Shown: positions 46,334 to 56,556, counted from the first letter of the stretch. The stretch is DNA of 64,000 nt from Fibrobacter succinogenes (GCA_902799745.1 CADCBQ010000004.1:104220-168219); one strand, 5' to 3'. Numbers and translations are program-made. The notes: generated from the sequence alone by a model not told the origin.

Positions 46334-49300
46334 TTAATTAGTCAAGCCACATTCTATGCTCGAGCCACTCTCAGATTTAACGCAAATATTGTCAAAGAAT
46401 GTATACGTCGAAGTTTGATCAGTGAGTGTTCCCAAGCCCTCAGTTGTACATGTTCCGCTGGTACTTCCAACTGTAGAACAAATTGTTGTACCATTACGCG
46501 TAATTGTTATTTCTGAGCCATTACACTGCATTCTAGGATTAGGATGCCAATAAGTATTAGTCCAAACACCTTTTACGGTAAAGCACGTCCCACTAGCAAC
46601 ATATGCTGCAGGCGAATATTCACCTTCTTCATTTATTGTTATTATTGCATTCCCTTCCTGTGAATTATTCCGTTCAACAGTGAACGAACAACCCGACATC
46701 GCAGAGCCATTCAAAAGTACTGAATAGCTACCATTCTCTTCTATGAGAATGGGAACATTACTAGAATTGCCTAAAGAGGTTGTTCCCACACCATTAACGA
46801 TTACATCTCCTTTCTTAACAGTAATAGTGCAATTACTATTATCGCAGCCGCTGACATTGGAAATAGAAACAGAAACACTACCATTGTCATTAGTCGTATA
46901 AGAGCATGTTGCAGATGCTGTACCCTGGTTATTTTCACCGGAATTACCCGTATTAGAACCTTCTCCAGAATTACCAGCACCTGAACCTTCACCAGAATCA
47001 CCGCTACCAGAATCTCCCGAAGAAGAACCGTTTCCTTCAACAGTATAGGTAACACCTCCACCGCAAGCAACCTCCCCATTTAAGGTCAGTATCAGGGTGT
47101 ACGTTCCAGGAGGAAGGCTTAACGCCTGAGTAAATTCTGTCGATTCAGAAATTGTCGCTTCACTGCCGAGTACATTTCCTTGAGCATCGCTATACCACAA
47201 CTTGGCATTCGCGGAACCCGAAGAAGGAGCCGTTATATCAGCCCTAAATGTTCCATTGTCTACACGGCAAAGCGATGCAGAAGCCGGAGTAATCGCATTC
47301 ACCGTAACCGATGCAGAACAAGGCGGCAAAGTAGAATATCTTAGCAGATACTTATACGTACCCGCAGTCGTGTTGATTGCCGAAGGAGTCCAGCTTTGCG
47401 GAATACAAGACGCATCATCGGAGCAAACCTTGTCGTAAACAGCAGACATTGCATCCACTTTGTCTTCAAGTTCTACTGTCGCATCACAACCACCAGTAGG
47501 ACAATTTTTCAGATAATAATTGAAGGCTGGTAGATCTTCACCGGCTTCTATTACACCACCGCCCTCGACCCAGCATGTCATGGCAGATTGTTTTACCGTG
47601 ACCGCATTTGTCTGGCAAGATGTTTGGACATTATCCTTGTCAAGCATTGTAATAGTAAAGGAATACTCCTTCGATTCGTCATTACCACTATTCAAATCAT
47701 CATAGATATCGGATGCCGGCACATAGAACATTCCATTCGCCGGGCAATCCCGAACCAACGAATCAATCAGATGTTCATTATTAGAAACCGAGCACCCTCC
47801 ATTAGCGGCATTAATTGAATTGGTAATGGTAGAATTGATTGCAAAACCATACCCATCAAACGAGGCTGTACAATCAAAAATGCCCGGAGCATTACTACAA
47901 TAACTTTGTAAACCGGAGACAGTATAACCCGAAGCCCCCTCAAACTTTACAGATGTCACAGTCTGAGGATCAAAGCCCATCTTTTCCGAAACTTGCGACA
48001 CGTAAAATTCAATAGTTCCATCGGCATTAATGGGATATGGATCACTTGCCACATCATTTTGATCAATCAAATAAGCATTGACTGCTCCATTTAAATTTGA
48101 AATGGTCATCGAAAGTTTAGCCTCTCTCAAATTCGCATATTGACCATCCGGCATATCTACATTGCAAGGGTCACCCCCACAATATTTCTCTTGTTCAAAA
48201 GCGAGTTCATGTTTGGTACAGGGGATAATATTGCCTACATAGAATTGTCCACAATCCGTAGAATAGGTGGTACTGCCACATGTAATTTGGACAGACGCAT
48301 TCTTGGCGTAGCCGCTCAATTTAAGGCCGCCAAACAAAGCTCTTGAAGTATCAATTTTATGATAACCCTGGTCTTCAAAATTATAAACGGAACCATTCAA
48401 CTTTGAGCCCTTATCCCAAAAGCCGCCAATTCCACCATTCAGATCCGTACAATCCAATATATTGGTTAGATACCTAAAGTTTTTGGAATACAAACTGCTA
48501 CTCATATCGCAGCCATTGTAATAATATTCTATAGACTTACAATCGCTATTATCGTTAAACCAACTAGACATGCTAACCCACGGAGTTACATTAGAATCCT
48601 TGGGCACTGTACCACCAAGGTACTGGTTTGCAAAAGAACAATAGATTTGAGGAGAATCAAAGCACACATCGCTATAGGTATCAGAAGTCCAGGAAATATC
48701 CTTATAACGATAGTATGGATTGAACATTTTTATACCAACGTATTCATGGCCCTCAGCTCCATAAGAAAGCGACGTATTTTTCAATTTGCTTAGATCAAAC
48801 GACGCGAAACCCAAATCATGAGAACCTGCGGCAACGTAAGCTGTATTATAGTCAAAATCAATCGTAAGCGAGGCTCCATCCAAGGTAATATTCAAGGTCA
48901 AATCCGTTAAACTTTCCATAGGAACAAGTTTTCCATCATACTTATTCTTAAAATTGGTTTCAAGGCAATCATTATTTTGAGGATCATTTATCAAGCCACT
49001 AACATAGCAAACACGAGCCCTAGCACCGATTCCTTCGCCTTTCAGTATCTTGGCCCTATACAAGGTTACTGTCAAATAACTAGTGCCTGCAGCATCGGAT
49101 CTAAGCACAGCCCCATCATTATAGTCATTTCCTATACCAAAAATATTATCTAGTTCTGTCGTAAGACCCGTAGGAAGTTTCATTTTTAAAGACATTTTTC
49201 CATTCGTTCCGGCCTTAGCACGATGCAAAAGAAATGTCGGAGCATAAGATCCGCGGAAATCACTTAAATTAGTAGTTTTGGGAGACTGAAGCAATCCATC

Positions 49301-52300
49301 ATCTAAAAAGAATTCTACCAAATCACCATGGGAGGCTGGCTGTACAAATTCAGTATAATCATTAGCATAACTTAAACATATACCTGTAATCAATGTTCTC
49401 GCCCTACATTCTTTACGATTAGCATAAATAAGCATCCAATTCGCAGATGAATCATAACCTTGATACTCATGTTCTTCAGTACCTACAGAGCAATGTGTTG
49501 TTCCGGTCTTACAACGGTCAATACAATTTTCATAGGTTTGATTGTTGCTGGGACACCACGCTACAAATCGTTCTTTCTCACCTATACTGCTTTTATGCTC
49601 ACCAAACGAATCAAAGAAACAATGGTCATCACGTTCATTGAAATGAGCGACTAAGGTATCTACTCCTGTAACCGAAAACGCCGCGGTATCAGCATTTATA
49701 ATACCATTGTTAACAGCATCGCAATCTGGGCCTTTACATTTCCAGTAATTAAAATTATCATCACCTTTATTTATTATCTCAGCCTTCACGCGATAGCCTG
49801 CATACACCTGATAAACCCTATAACCGCTTTCTGTAGCAATAGGATCAATTACTGTATAACTAGGTTCATCCGCCGTTTCCTTGATAGACACCTGAGGAGT
49901 TGCAGAACCTTTTTCACCCGTCATTTTCACATATAGTTTATAGGGTTTACGCTTTAGCGAGGCATAAAGATAATACTCGCCATCGTTATCAGCCTCTAAA
50001 CTTGAGTCCGGAATAAAAGCCAAGCAAGAAGAAGATATTCTATACTTCAACAAACGGATGGCATAATTCGTTCCACAACGCCATTTATCATTTTCTTCAA
50101 GCGTAGTCAAGGAATTGCAGTATGGATAAACCCAGACACCACTCTGCAATTTTTCGCTACAAGCAGGCCAGTCGAAACTAGCCACATCGCTACAATTATA
50201 ATTTGTATTATCCGAAGCCTTAATTGACGAATGATCATTACAGTATGTTGCGTCAATCGGCAGACGACGAACTGTCGCTAAGCCAGACACAGAAACATCA
50301 TAACTTGCGGGCGAACCCACAACACAACCACTCAAAGGTTCAGCGAGTTCAAAATGAACTGTCGCCGCGTCAGTACCAGATGGAGCTGATATTCTGAACA
50401 GAGGCTTTGAAGCCGTATTCTTATCTATAGTTACGACATAAGATTTCAACCCACTGACACCAGAGTTCACCGTCTGATTCGTAACCCCAGCCAACGACAC
50501 TAGAGTCCAAGATGCAGGCAAATTATAGACATTGACGCCAACACTTATGGGTGTTTCAGGGGCAGGGTTTATACGCAGATTAACGATTGCCGGGCTACCC
50601 CCGGCAGAAATTTGCGCCCACCCCGGTTCTTCAAAAGATACCGTAGGAAGCTTTCCATTCGTTCCATTCACAACCACATAGAACGGATTATCATTATAAT
50701 CTGATTCATAGGTACAAGTATAGATATCGTCCGGAACCAAAGTTTTTCCATCGTACTTCATTGTAGGAGACAGCGTTGCTGGGTTACAGCTCACAGAACC
50801 ATTTCCCCGGTCAGCCGCTTTATTCAGATTCAAGACATTGTAATAATCAGACAGTTTGCCAACAAGATTCTGCGGCACATAGACAACACGAGGCATCACG
50901 ATAACAGAGGGCTGAATATCGGTTCTTTTACTTTCGTCAAGAGAAGCCGGATCAATTTCCTTATTCTTATACCTAGATTCAAGAGAAATATTCAACTGCG
51001 GAGCCGTTGCCACATAATATTCATCCATGGTACCACCAGTTGTTCCACCACCACTAATGTCGTAATCAGGATCAACCAGACTCGTAAATACGGGATTTTC
51101 CTTAATCAATCCGGCTTCCGCCATCGTGGTGACGACCTCCTTACCAAACTCTAAACGAGATCCGTTTTGGGCATCATCAAGTTTCTTACCGGGTTCAAGA
51201 ATCATCGTACCAGTAACTTTCAAACCCAAAATTTTATCAATATTTTCCTTCGAATAGATTACATAGTTATGTTCAAAATTCATCGACGATTCCAAAGAAC
51301 CAGCGCCTTTCTCCAAATACAGAAAAACCATGCCGAATTCAGAAGTTGCCGGCAAGAACGGATCACCGCCAAATTTTTCAGTAGCGTAAAAAACAAATTT
51401 ATGATCCAACGTATATTTAATACTCGGAGTTTGGCCTCGCTGATGATAATTCCATTTAATAATCAGAAAATCATTATAAAGTATGCCCGATTCTGAAGCC
51501 CTTACATAACATGAATTTAGGGAATCAATCGCGACACTATCCATAATAAACTTTCCTTCCTCGGCCTTCAAAACTCCACCACAGAACTGATTCGCCGTTT
51601 TTTTCTTCCAATCTTCAACATGGTCAACCAATAACGGTTGCGGAATCGCGTCATCGACAATAAGTCTGCCATAAGCGTTCATCTTTTCAATTTTAGTCCA
51701 ATACTGTCCACTTACATTTTTTAAGACATTATCGTTTTTACTCCACTCACCAATGGTTTGAGTTTCAAAAGACGCTGCAGAAATACTGGTGATTCGATGA
51801 CTCTTATTATACGCATCAAGATAAACGGAGGCTTGAACCGTATTTTTCATATAAATGCCCTGTTCAGAGCCAGCAGCATTTTGATTCAAAATTTCATAAT
51901 AGTCGGTGGCATATTGGTAAACTTGTCCCGTAACCGTAATCGACTTCTTTTTTTTCTTATCGCCACACTGTGAATCCATACCAGAAGAACAATGAGCCTC
52001 TATTCTCTCCGGCAAATAAAGGTTTCCTGTAACAGTTATTGTAGAATTCTCATAAAAATTACCAGCAACATCTGTATTAAAATTCATCACCCCATTCTGA
52101 GTAAAGACCATATTTTTTCCGACTTCAATTTTAAAGGAATCTTTATTGGACGCCACATCAATCGTGTCCGCTATCGTCAAGTTACCTTTAACATCCAAAA
52201 AACACCCGGTAACTTTTCCTCCAATATAAAAATCACCATATACGGTCATCGTCTGACCATCAGCACACTTCACATTGCCATTCACACGAAGGACCAAGGT

Positions 52301-52996
52301 ATCGGTGGTTGTTGAATTTCCAAAAACAAGGGTTCCTTTGGATTCAAGATCTCCATTAACATAAGTATCCCCAAGCGGATTAACATCGCCACCAAAAGTC
52401 GCATTACCGGTAATCACCATCTTTGATGTAATTATAGGAGTATTGTTAGCTTCAAAATCACCCGTAATCAAGCCCGATTCCAAAGTATCCTTATTCGTCA
52501 CACCATCATGTTCCCCTGCAAAAGCCTCGTCAAAGTGAATTGTCGCATGCTTTTCAGGAATTTTTACTCGGTATAAGCCGTTTACCTTCAAGATTGCATT
52601 TTCGCTATATGTCGCAACTCCACCACGAGCCGAACCTACCGACGTTATCTTGATGCGGTACGGAGATGCCGAAGCATCTACTCCAGTGAGCCACACCGAG
52701 TAATCTTGCTTATGAGAACCAAACGCCTTTACAACCGCATCCAGTTTGACCGGTTTTTTACCACCGTCAATATATTGACGCATCACAGCACCCACATCGT
52801 TAGCATGGTAGGTCATCCAGGCTCTGACAGCATCCAGGCCCGCACTAGACGCCTGTTGCGCCTCGGCAATATTCATTCGGCTAGCGCTAGAGCTGTGTTC
52901 CGAAGAAAGCCATTTATAGGTCGCTGTGCCAGCTATCGTCGCGATTAGCATAAACAGCAACACGGTAACGAGAGATACACCTTTCTTGTTAAACAT
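46334..52996 (-). CDS. Giant prepilin-like adhesin, 2,220 aa
   Basis: The N terminus KKGVSLVTVLLFMLIATIAGTATYKW is a type III prepilin signal and helix; position 5 after the Gly cleavage site is Thr, not Glu, as in GspK/PilX-type tip pilins. Residues 40-110 (EAQQASSAGLDAVRAWMTYHA) are PilX-like. About 170-330 is a bactofilin-like strand ladder (ITGNATFGGDVNPLGDTYVNGDL). About 1055-1125 resembles an InlB-type repeat (YRVKAEIINKGDDNFNYWKCKG...VDTLVAHFNE). About 1240-1450 resembles a concanavalin/laminin-G sandwich (LTLNITLDGASLTIDFDY). The C terminus is Cys-rich with an acidic Gly/Ser linker (about 1987-2027, SGDSGSGDSGEGSGAGNSGE). AGAGGGG precedes the ATG; PilW-like stop 11 bases upstream. Domain calls beyond the pilin helix are by eye. 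Confidence 0.8.
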   Translation of the reverse strand: MFNKKGVSLVTVLLFMLIATIAGTATYKWLSSEHSSSASRMNIAEAQQASSAGLDAVRAWMTYHANDVGAVMRQYIDGGKKPVKLDAVVKAFGSHKQDYSVWLTGVDASASPYRIKITSVGSARGGVATYSENAILKVNGLYRVKIPEKHATIHFDEAFAGEHDGVTNKDTLESGLITGDFEANNTPIITSKMVITGNATFGGDVNPLGDTYVNGDLESKGTLVFGNSTTTDTLVLRVNGNVKCADGQTMTVYGDFYIGGKVTGCFLDVKGNLTIADTIDVASNKDSFKIEVGKNMVFTQNGVMNFNTDVAGNFYENSTITVTGNLYLPERIEAHCSSGMDSQCGDKKKKKSITVTGQVYQYATDYYEILNQNAAGSEQGIYMKNTVQASVYLDAYNKSHRITSISAASFETQTIGEWSKNDNVLKNVSGQYWTKIEKMNAYGRLIVDDAIPQPLLVDHVEDWKKKTANQFCGGVLKAEEGKFIMDSVAIDSLNSCYVRASESGILYNDFLIIKWNYHQRGQTPSIKYTLDHKFVFYATEKFGGDPFLPATSEFGMVFLYLEKGAGSLESSMNFEHNYVIYSKENIDKILGLKVTGTMILEPGKKLDDAQNGSRLEFGKEVVTTMAEAGLIKENPVFTSLVDPDYDISGGGTTGGTMDEYYVATAPQLNISLESRYKNKEIDPASLDESKRTDIQPSVIVMPRVVYVPQNLVGKLSDYYNVLNLNKAADRGNGSVSCNPATLSPTMKYDGKTLVPDDIYTCTYESDYNDNPFYVVVNGTNGKLPTVSFEEPGWAQISAGGSPAIVNLRINPAPETPISVGVNVYNLPASWTLVSLAGVTNQTVNSGVSGLKSYVVTIDKNTASKPLFRISAPSGTDAATVHFELAEPLSGCVVGSPASYDVSVSGLATVRRLPIDATYCNDHSSIKASDNTNYNCSDVASFDWPACSEKLQSGVWVYPYCNSLTTLEENDKWRCGTNYAIRLLKYRISSSCLAFIPDSSLEADNDGEYYLYASLKRKPYKLYVKMTGEKGSATPQVSIKETADEPSYTVIDPIATESGYRVYQVYAGYRVKAEIINKGDDNFNYWKCKGPDCDAVNNGIINADTAAFSVTGVDTLVAHFNERDDHCFFDSFGEHKSSIGEKERFVAWCPSNNQTYENCIDRCKTGTTHCSVGTEEHEYQGYDSSANWMLIYANRKECRARTLITGICLSYANDYTEFVQPASHGDLVEFFLDDGLLQSPKTTNLSDFRGSYAPTFLLHRAKAGTNGKMSLKMKLPTGLTTELDNIFGIGNDYNDGAVLRSDAAGTSYLTVTLYRAKILKGEGIGARARVCYVSGLINDPQNNDCLETNFKNKYDGKLVPMESLTDLTLNITLDGASLTIDFDYNTAYVAAGSHDLGFASFDLSKLKNTSLSYGAEGHEYVGIKMFNPYYRYKDISWTSDTYSDVCFDSPQIYCSFANQYLGGTVPKDSNVTPWVSMSSWFNDNSDCKSIEYYYNGCDMSSSLYSKNFRYLTNILDCTDLNGGIGGFWDKGSKLNGSVYNFEDQGYHKIDTSRALFGGLKLSGYAKNASVQITCGSTTYSTDCGQFYVGNIIPCTKHELAFEQEKYCGGDPCNVDMPDGQYANLREAKLSMTISNLNGAVNAYLIDQNDVASDPYPINADGTIEFYVSQVSEKMGFDPQTVTSVKFEGASGYTVSGLQSYCSNAPGIFDCTASFDGYGFAINSTITNSINAANGGCSVSNNEHLIDSLVRDCPANGMFYVPASDIYDDLNSGNDESKEYSFTITMLDKDNVQTSCQTNAVTVKQSAMTCWVEGGGVIEAGEDLPAFNYYLKNCPTGGCDATVELEDKVDAMSAVYDKVCSDDASCIPQSWTPSAINTTAGTYKYLLRYSTLPPCSASVTVNAITPASASLCRVDNGTFRADITAPSSGSANAKLWYSDAQGNVLGSEATISESTEFTQALSLPPGTYTLILTLNGEVACGGGVTYTVEGNGSSSGDSGSGDSGEGSGAGNSGEGSNTGNSGENNQGTASATCSYTTNDNGSVSVSISNVSGCDNSNCTITVKKGDVIVNGVGTTSLGNSSNVPILIEENGSYSVLLNGSAMSGCSFTVERNNSQEGNAIITINEEGEYSPAAYVASGTCFTVKGVWTNTYWHPNPRMQCNGSEITITRNGTTICSTVGSTSGTCTTEGLGTLTDQTSTYTFFDNICVKSESGSSIECGLTN
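46915..47035 (-). repeat. Short tandem repeat coding the Gly/Ser/Glu linker
   Basis: Imperfect units of about 15 and 30 bases encode GDSGSGDSGE, GSGAGNSGE and GSNTGNSGE-like peptides in the giant prepilin-like protein. Such in-frame units can expand or contract and alter linker length. Confidence 0.6.
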
Positions 52997-53007
52997 ATCT
53001 GCCCCTC

Positions 53008-54345
53008 TTAGTCCTTAGGACCATTGCTTGGGATTGGAATCACCTGTCGAATCGAAGAACCTTCACCATTACGCGTTGCCACGACCTTAAGCAACAAAGC
53101 CTTGACATTCTTTTTATCTTCAGTTCGAGGAGTGTAATTTTCTTCTTCAAAATTAAAACTGGACACCGCTACCTTTTTCAGAGCGACATCAACTAAAGAC
53201 AGCTGTCCCGATGCGGCAACAGGAGAATAGCTCGCAAAGGTGAACGCCATACAAACATCGGCAGCCTGAGTGTTTACAGAAAAACGGAATTTTCGTAGAG
53301 ACGATTCTGTCGAAGAGGCCGGCAAAAAGAAATTAAAGTCATCTAGGCCCTCAATCTTGGCGCCATCCTCATTTCTAAACCCTACGGCAGCGTAGTCGCG
53401 ACCTGGGCAGAACATTCTGCTATTATTTGCGGCATAAGGCACCGTGAACGAAATTTCATATTCCACTTGAGGTTCCAGCGTTACCTTTTTGCATAGCGTT
53501 CTCCAAGATCCAGAGGTGCCATCGCGAGGAGCCACAAACACCTGGTTAGCTTTTTGCCCCTCAGGAATCGGCTCATTGATCTCAAAATCATAATTCGTTA
53601 CAAAACCGGACAATGTCACAGAAGATCCCCCCGCAACAGGATCAACCGCCAGCAACTCAAAGTCCCCTTCTCCATAACGCGGAACCAATCTAAAAGCCTT
53701 TACAGAAGCATCAGTGCTAGGCAACAAATAGGAAAGGGCTGCAGCTGATTTGGTTTCTGTTGACACGACTCTCGGCTTTGCAGGAATAACCTTGAACGTG
53801 TCGATATAGTCTGCAATTTCTACAGGTTCATAGTCTGAAGAAGCGTCTAAAACCGGGCATTCCTCATCTGCATTCGAAAAAGTGTTCTCCACGGTTCTAC
53901 AACTGCGATAAAGTTTCTTTCCATGAGTGAACCATTTGACCTCTTCAACAGCCTTAAACGCACCGCTTTCATAATAACGAAGGCGACGAACAGTCAAGGT
54001 ATCCGTATTACAGGTATTACAGGATTTGGATATTCTGAACGAAGATGAATCGACCGATACACCTGTCTTCATATAAAGGGAATCCCTCACCGAGAAAGAT
54101 CCGTCTGCCTCTCTAGCACTTTTTGCACCGGTCTGACCGATATCTTCCAGCATAAACAAAGCGACATCACTTGCAATCGCGTTGGCACGGATCATGCCTT
54201 CAGAACGAACTCTAAACTTGGTGCTGTCACTAAACACTTGGCCGGCAATTACCACAATCACACCCACTAGCGCCATATACACCATGAGCTCCATAAGGGT
54301 AAAGCCGCTCTTTCCCCAGCTATTTTTATTCAATCTATTTTTCAT
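53008..54345 (-). CDS. PilW-like minor prepilin
   Basis: Type III signal and helix are canonical: KSGFTLMELMVYMALVGVIVVIAGQVF, with Glu at position 5. At 445 residues it is longer than typical PilW. Early region FRVRSEGMIRANAIASDVALFMLEDIGQTGAK matches the PilW opening; a Cys pair-rich segment (SKSCNTCNTDTLTV) and a carbohydrate-binding-like middle (PQVEYEISFTVPYAANNSRMFC) follow. It ends 11 bases before the giant gene, same transcript. A minor pilin of the tip complex is inferred. Confidence 0.82.
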   Translation of the reverse strand: MKNRLNKNSWGKSGFTLMELMVYMALVGVIVVIAGQVFSDSTKFRVRSEGMIRANAIASDVALFMLEDIGQTGAKSAREADGSFSVRDSLYMKTGVSVDSSSFRISKSCNTCNTDTLTVRRLRYYESGAFKAVEEVKWFTHGKKLYRSCRTVENTFSNADEECPVLDASSDYEPVEIADYIDTFKVIPAKPRVVSTETKSAAALSYLLPSTDASVKAFRLVPRYGEGDFELLAVDPVAGGSSVTLSGFVTNYDFEINEPIPEGQKANQVFVAPRDGTSGSWRTLCKKVTLEPQVEYEISFTVPYAANNSRMFCPGRDYAAVGFRNEDGAKIEGLDDFNFFLPASSTESSLRKFRFSVNTQAADVCMAFTFASYSPVAASGQLSLVDVALKKVAVSSFNFEEENYTPRTEDKKNVKALLLKVVATRNGEGSSIRQVIPIPSNGPKD

Positions 54346-54463
54346 GCCTTCTTACCATGAAAAACGGGATGCCGGCAATAGCATTCCGCGCATCCATTAA
54401 TATAATCTTTTTTTTACAACAATGGTTAAGAAATAGGCGAAAAATCCCCAAGACGGGGCAATT
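54346..54463 (-). promoter_or_regulatory. Attenuator-like hairpins between the PilV- and PilW-like genes
   Basis: On the minus strand CCCC-GTCTT-GGGG followed by ATTTTT (54458-54440) comes just after the PilV-like stop, and GGATGC...GCATCC followed by CGTTTTTC (54396-54360) lies before the PilW-like start. Both are weak terminator-like hairpins that could set the ratio of the minor pilins. Confidence 0.4.
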
Positions 54464-54955
54464 CTACCTCAAAACTGTGGACATACTAATCGAATGAGGG
54501 AATCCCTTATAGGCCCATTCCACCTCTATATCCACTTTTTTGGCATAAACATGTTGTGTTGTATGGTACAAAGAGGGATTTTGCTCCTGGTAATCGACAT
54601 CGTTAGAAATCCCTATCCGGACCGTATAGTCGACCGTCATTTTATGGCCATAAACCCCAGGTTTTCCTTCCCATTCACGGATTTTATGGAGAACCACCTT
54701 GTTTCCGCTAGCGGGCATCTGCAAAGAGGCCACTCCCACGGCAGACAGGGAATCCAAGACCTCCTGGGAAACAGCCACCGCACCATCACGGGTACGGATT
54801 CGGATAATGGTATCCCTATTGCTGGTCTGCAGCATATTCAAGGCAACGATCATAAAGCCCAAAACGGCCGCAGAAATCAGGATTTCCATGATACCGAAAC
54901 CAGCCTTTCGACGGCGCACTTCAGGAGAAATGCTCTTTTTGGTCCAAAAACTCAT
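54464..54955 (-). CDS. PilV-like minor prepilin
   Basis: The signal RRKAGFGIMEILISAAVLGFMIVALNMLQ has the Gly/Phe cleavage site and Glu5 of type IV prepilins and resembles PilV/GspI. The chain is short (163 residues) with a beta-rich C terminus (KVDIEVEWAYKGFPHSISMSTVLR). The ATG at 54955 is preferred over a GTG at 54967 because GGAGG would overlap the latter. First gene of the minor pilin cluster, divergent from hslO. Confidence 0.8.
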   Translation of the reverse strand: MSFWTKKSISPEVRRRKAGFGIMEILISAAVLGFMIVALNMLQTSNRDTIIRIRTRDGAVAVSQEVLDSLSAVGVASLQMPASGNKVVLHKIREWEGKPGVYGHKMTVDYTVRIGISNDVDYQEQNPSLYHTTQHVYAKKVDIEVEWAYKGFPHSISMSTVLR

Positions 54956-55043
54956 AAATGACGCCACCCTCCATTAAATACACGAATACACCAATAAAGA
55001 TAATATTATTTAACAGAAAAAGACTCACTTTTTTTCATTTTAC

Positions 55044-55051
55044 TAAATTTG
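55044..55051 (+). promoter_or_regulatory. Candidate -7 box of hslO
   Basis: TAAATTTG is a perfect TAnnTTTG box ending four bases before the hslO ATG. No -33 TTTG is seen at the expected distance and no Shine-Dalgarno exists, so a leaderless message is possible. Confidence 0.45.
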
Positions 55052-55055
55052 GGCC

Positions 55056-55934
55056 ATGAATTTCAAGGACCGCATTATCCGCGCTACGGGCAAGAAGACG
55101 CCCTTCCGCCTGATTGTCGTCGACTTGACCGCGACGATGAACGAAATCGGCAAGAAACATAACGCACAGGGTTTCGCCCTCAAGCTCTTGGCCGAAAACT
55201 CCATCGCAAGCATTTTCTTGAGCGCATCGCTCAAGTTCCCGGGCACAGTGAGCTTTACCACCCGTTTCTCGGGCGAAATCACGTTGGTGCAGTCGGACTC
55301 CACGCCGCAGGGCCTGGTGCGCGCCATGATTCCGCAGCCGGAACTCCAGGCGGTTGGCGGTAACGAACCCGCCCTCATTCCGCAGAGCGTCCGCGTCATC
55401 AAGCTGAACGAACAGGGCAAGCGCGTCCATGAAAGCATTATCGAGGCTCCCGCCGTATCGATGGGCCAGAACCTCGCCACCTACCTTTTGCAGTCCGAAC
55501 AGATCCGCTCGGCCGTTGGTATTGAAGCCGCCTTCAATAAAGAAGACCCGAGCAAGCTCGACTACGCCGCCGGTTTCTACATCGAAGCCTTCCCCGACCT
55601 CGAAGACAAGGACATCAACCTGATCGAGGTCATCATCCAGAACTTGCCGAAGTTCTGCGATATGAACACGCCCGAAGGCTTTGACCTCGACGAGCTCCTA
55701 GACCAGCTGCGCGGCCCCTACGAAATCGACATCGTCAAGGAAATCGACCCCAAGGCCTACTGCCCCTGCAGCCGCGAACGCACCGTGGCAACGCTTGCAA
55801 CGCTCCCGCTCAAGGATTTGCAAGATCTTGAAAAAGAAGGCAAGGACCTCGAAGTAATTTGCGACTTCTGCCGCACCCCGTACCAGATTACGATTGCGGA
55901 TTTGCGCTCCATCATCAACGAACGAAAGAAATAG
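55056..55934 (+). CDS. hslO: Redox-regulated chaperone Hsp33
   Basis: Holdase chaperone switched on by oxidation. The zinc/redox switch is complete: CPC in YCPCSRER and CDFC in EVICDFCRTPY near the C terminus. The N-terminal domain has the typical GEITLVQSDSTPQGLVRAM and YYIEAFP-like AAGFYIEAFPDL. 292 residues, standard. Followed four bases later by thrH, so cotranscribed. Confidence 0.94.
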   Translation: MNFKDRIIRATGKKTPFRLIVVDLTATMNEIGKKHNAQGFALKLLAENSIASIFLSASLKFPGTVSFTTRFSGEITLVQSDSTPQGLVRAMIPQPELQAVGGNEPALIPQSVRVIKLNEQGKRVHESIIEAPAVSMGQNLATYLLQSEQIRSAVGIEAAFNKEDPSKLDYAAGFYIEAFPDLEDKDINLIEVIIQNLPKFCDMNTPEGFDLDELLDQLRGPYEIDIVKEIDPKAYCPCSRERTVATLATLPLKDLQDLEKEGKDLEVICDFCRTPYQITIADLRSIINERKK

Positions 55935-55938
55935 CCCT

Positions 55939-56556
55939 ATGTTTACCAAGCAATGTGTCGTTACCCTGGACCTTGAAGGTGTCCTCGCCCCCGAAATCTG
56001 GATTGCCGTCGCCGAAAAGACCGGCATCAAGGACCTGCGCCTGACTACGCGCGACATTCCCGACTATGACGTGCTCATGAAGGGCCGCATCAAGATTCTC
56101 GAGCGCGAAAACATCAAGCTTTCGGACATCCAGAACGTGATCGCAAACCTCGGACTTCTCGACGGCGCCCGCGACTTTATGGACAAACTCCGCGACGAAG
56201 CCCAGGTGATTATTCTTTCGGACACGTTCCAGGAATTCGCCTACCCCATCATGAAGAATCTCGGCTTCCCGACTATCTTCTGCCACAACCTGGAAGTCGA
56301 AAACGACATGATCAAAGGCTACCACCTGCGCCTCACCGACCAGAAGACGAAGGTCGTAAAGCACCTGCAGGACCTGAACTTCAAGGTGTTCGCCAGCGGC
56401 GATTCCTTCAACGACACGGGCATGCTCAAGCAGGCCGACAAGGGCTGTTTCTTCTGCGCGCCGGACTCCATCGTGGCCCAGTTCCCGCAGCTCGAAGCCA
56501 CCAAGACCTACGCCGAACTCCTGGAAAAGTTCCACCAGTTCCAGGCAACGCTGTAA
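55939..56556 (+). CDS. thrH: Phosphoserine phosphatase/homoserine phosphotransferase ThrH
   Basis: HAD-family enzyme that removes phosphate from phosphoserine and can pass it to homoserine. ThrH rather than SerB is indicated by the short 205-residue length and LDLEGVLAPEIWIAVAEKTGIKDLRLTTRDIPDYDVLMKGR; Asp11 is the nucleophile and Glu13 replaces the usual second Asp, a ThrH trait. LSDTFQEFAYPIMKNLGFPTIFCHNLEV and GDSFNDTGML complete the motifs. The product can feed threonine synthase, also encoded here. A longer frame to 55894 would overlap hslO. Confidence 0.93.
   Translation: MFTKQCVVTLDLEGVLAPEIWIAVAEKTGIKDLRLTTRDIPDYDVLMKGRIKILERENIKLSDIQNVIANLGLLDGARDFMDKLRDEAQVIILSDTFQEFAYPIMKNLGFPTIFCHNLEVENDMIKGYHLRLTDQKTKVVKHLQDLNFKVFASGDSFNDTGMLKQADKGCFFCAPDSIVAQFPQLEATKTYAELLEKFHQFQATL

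Noticed and set aside
46915..47035. CRISPR-like array
   Set aside because: The short repeats are in-frame linker codons without unique spacers of constant length.
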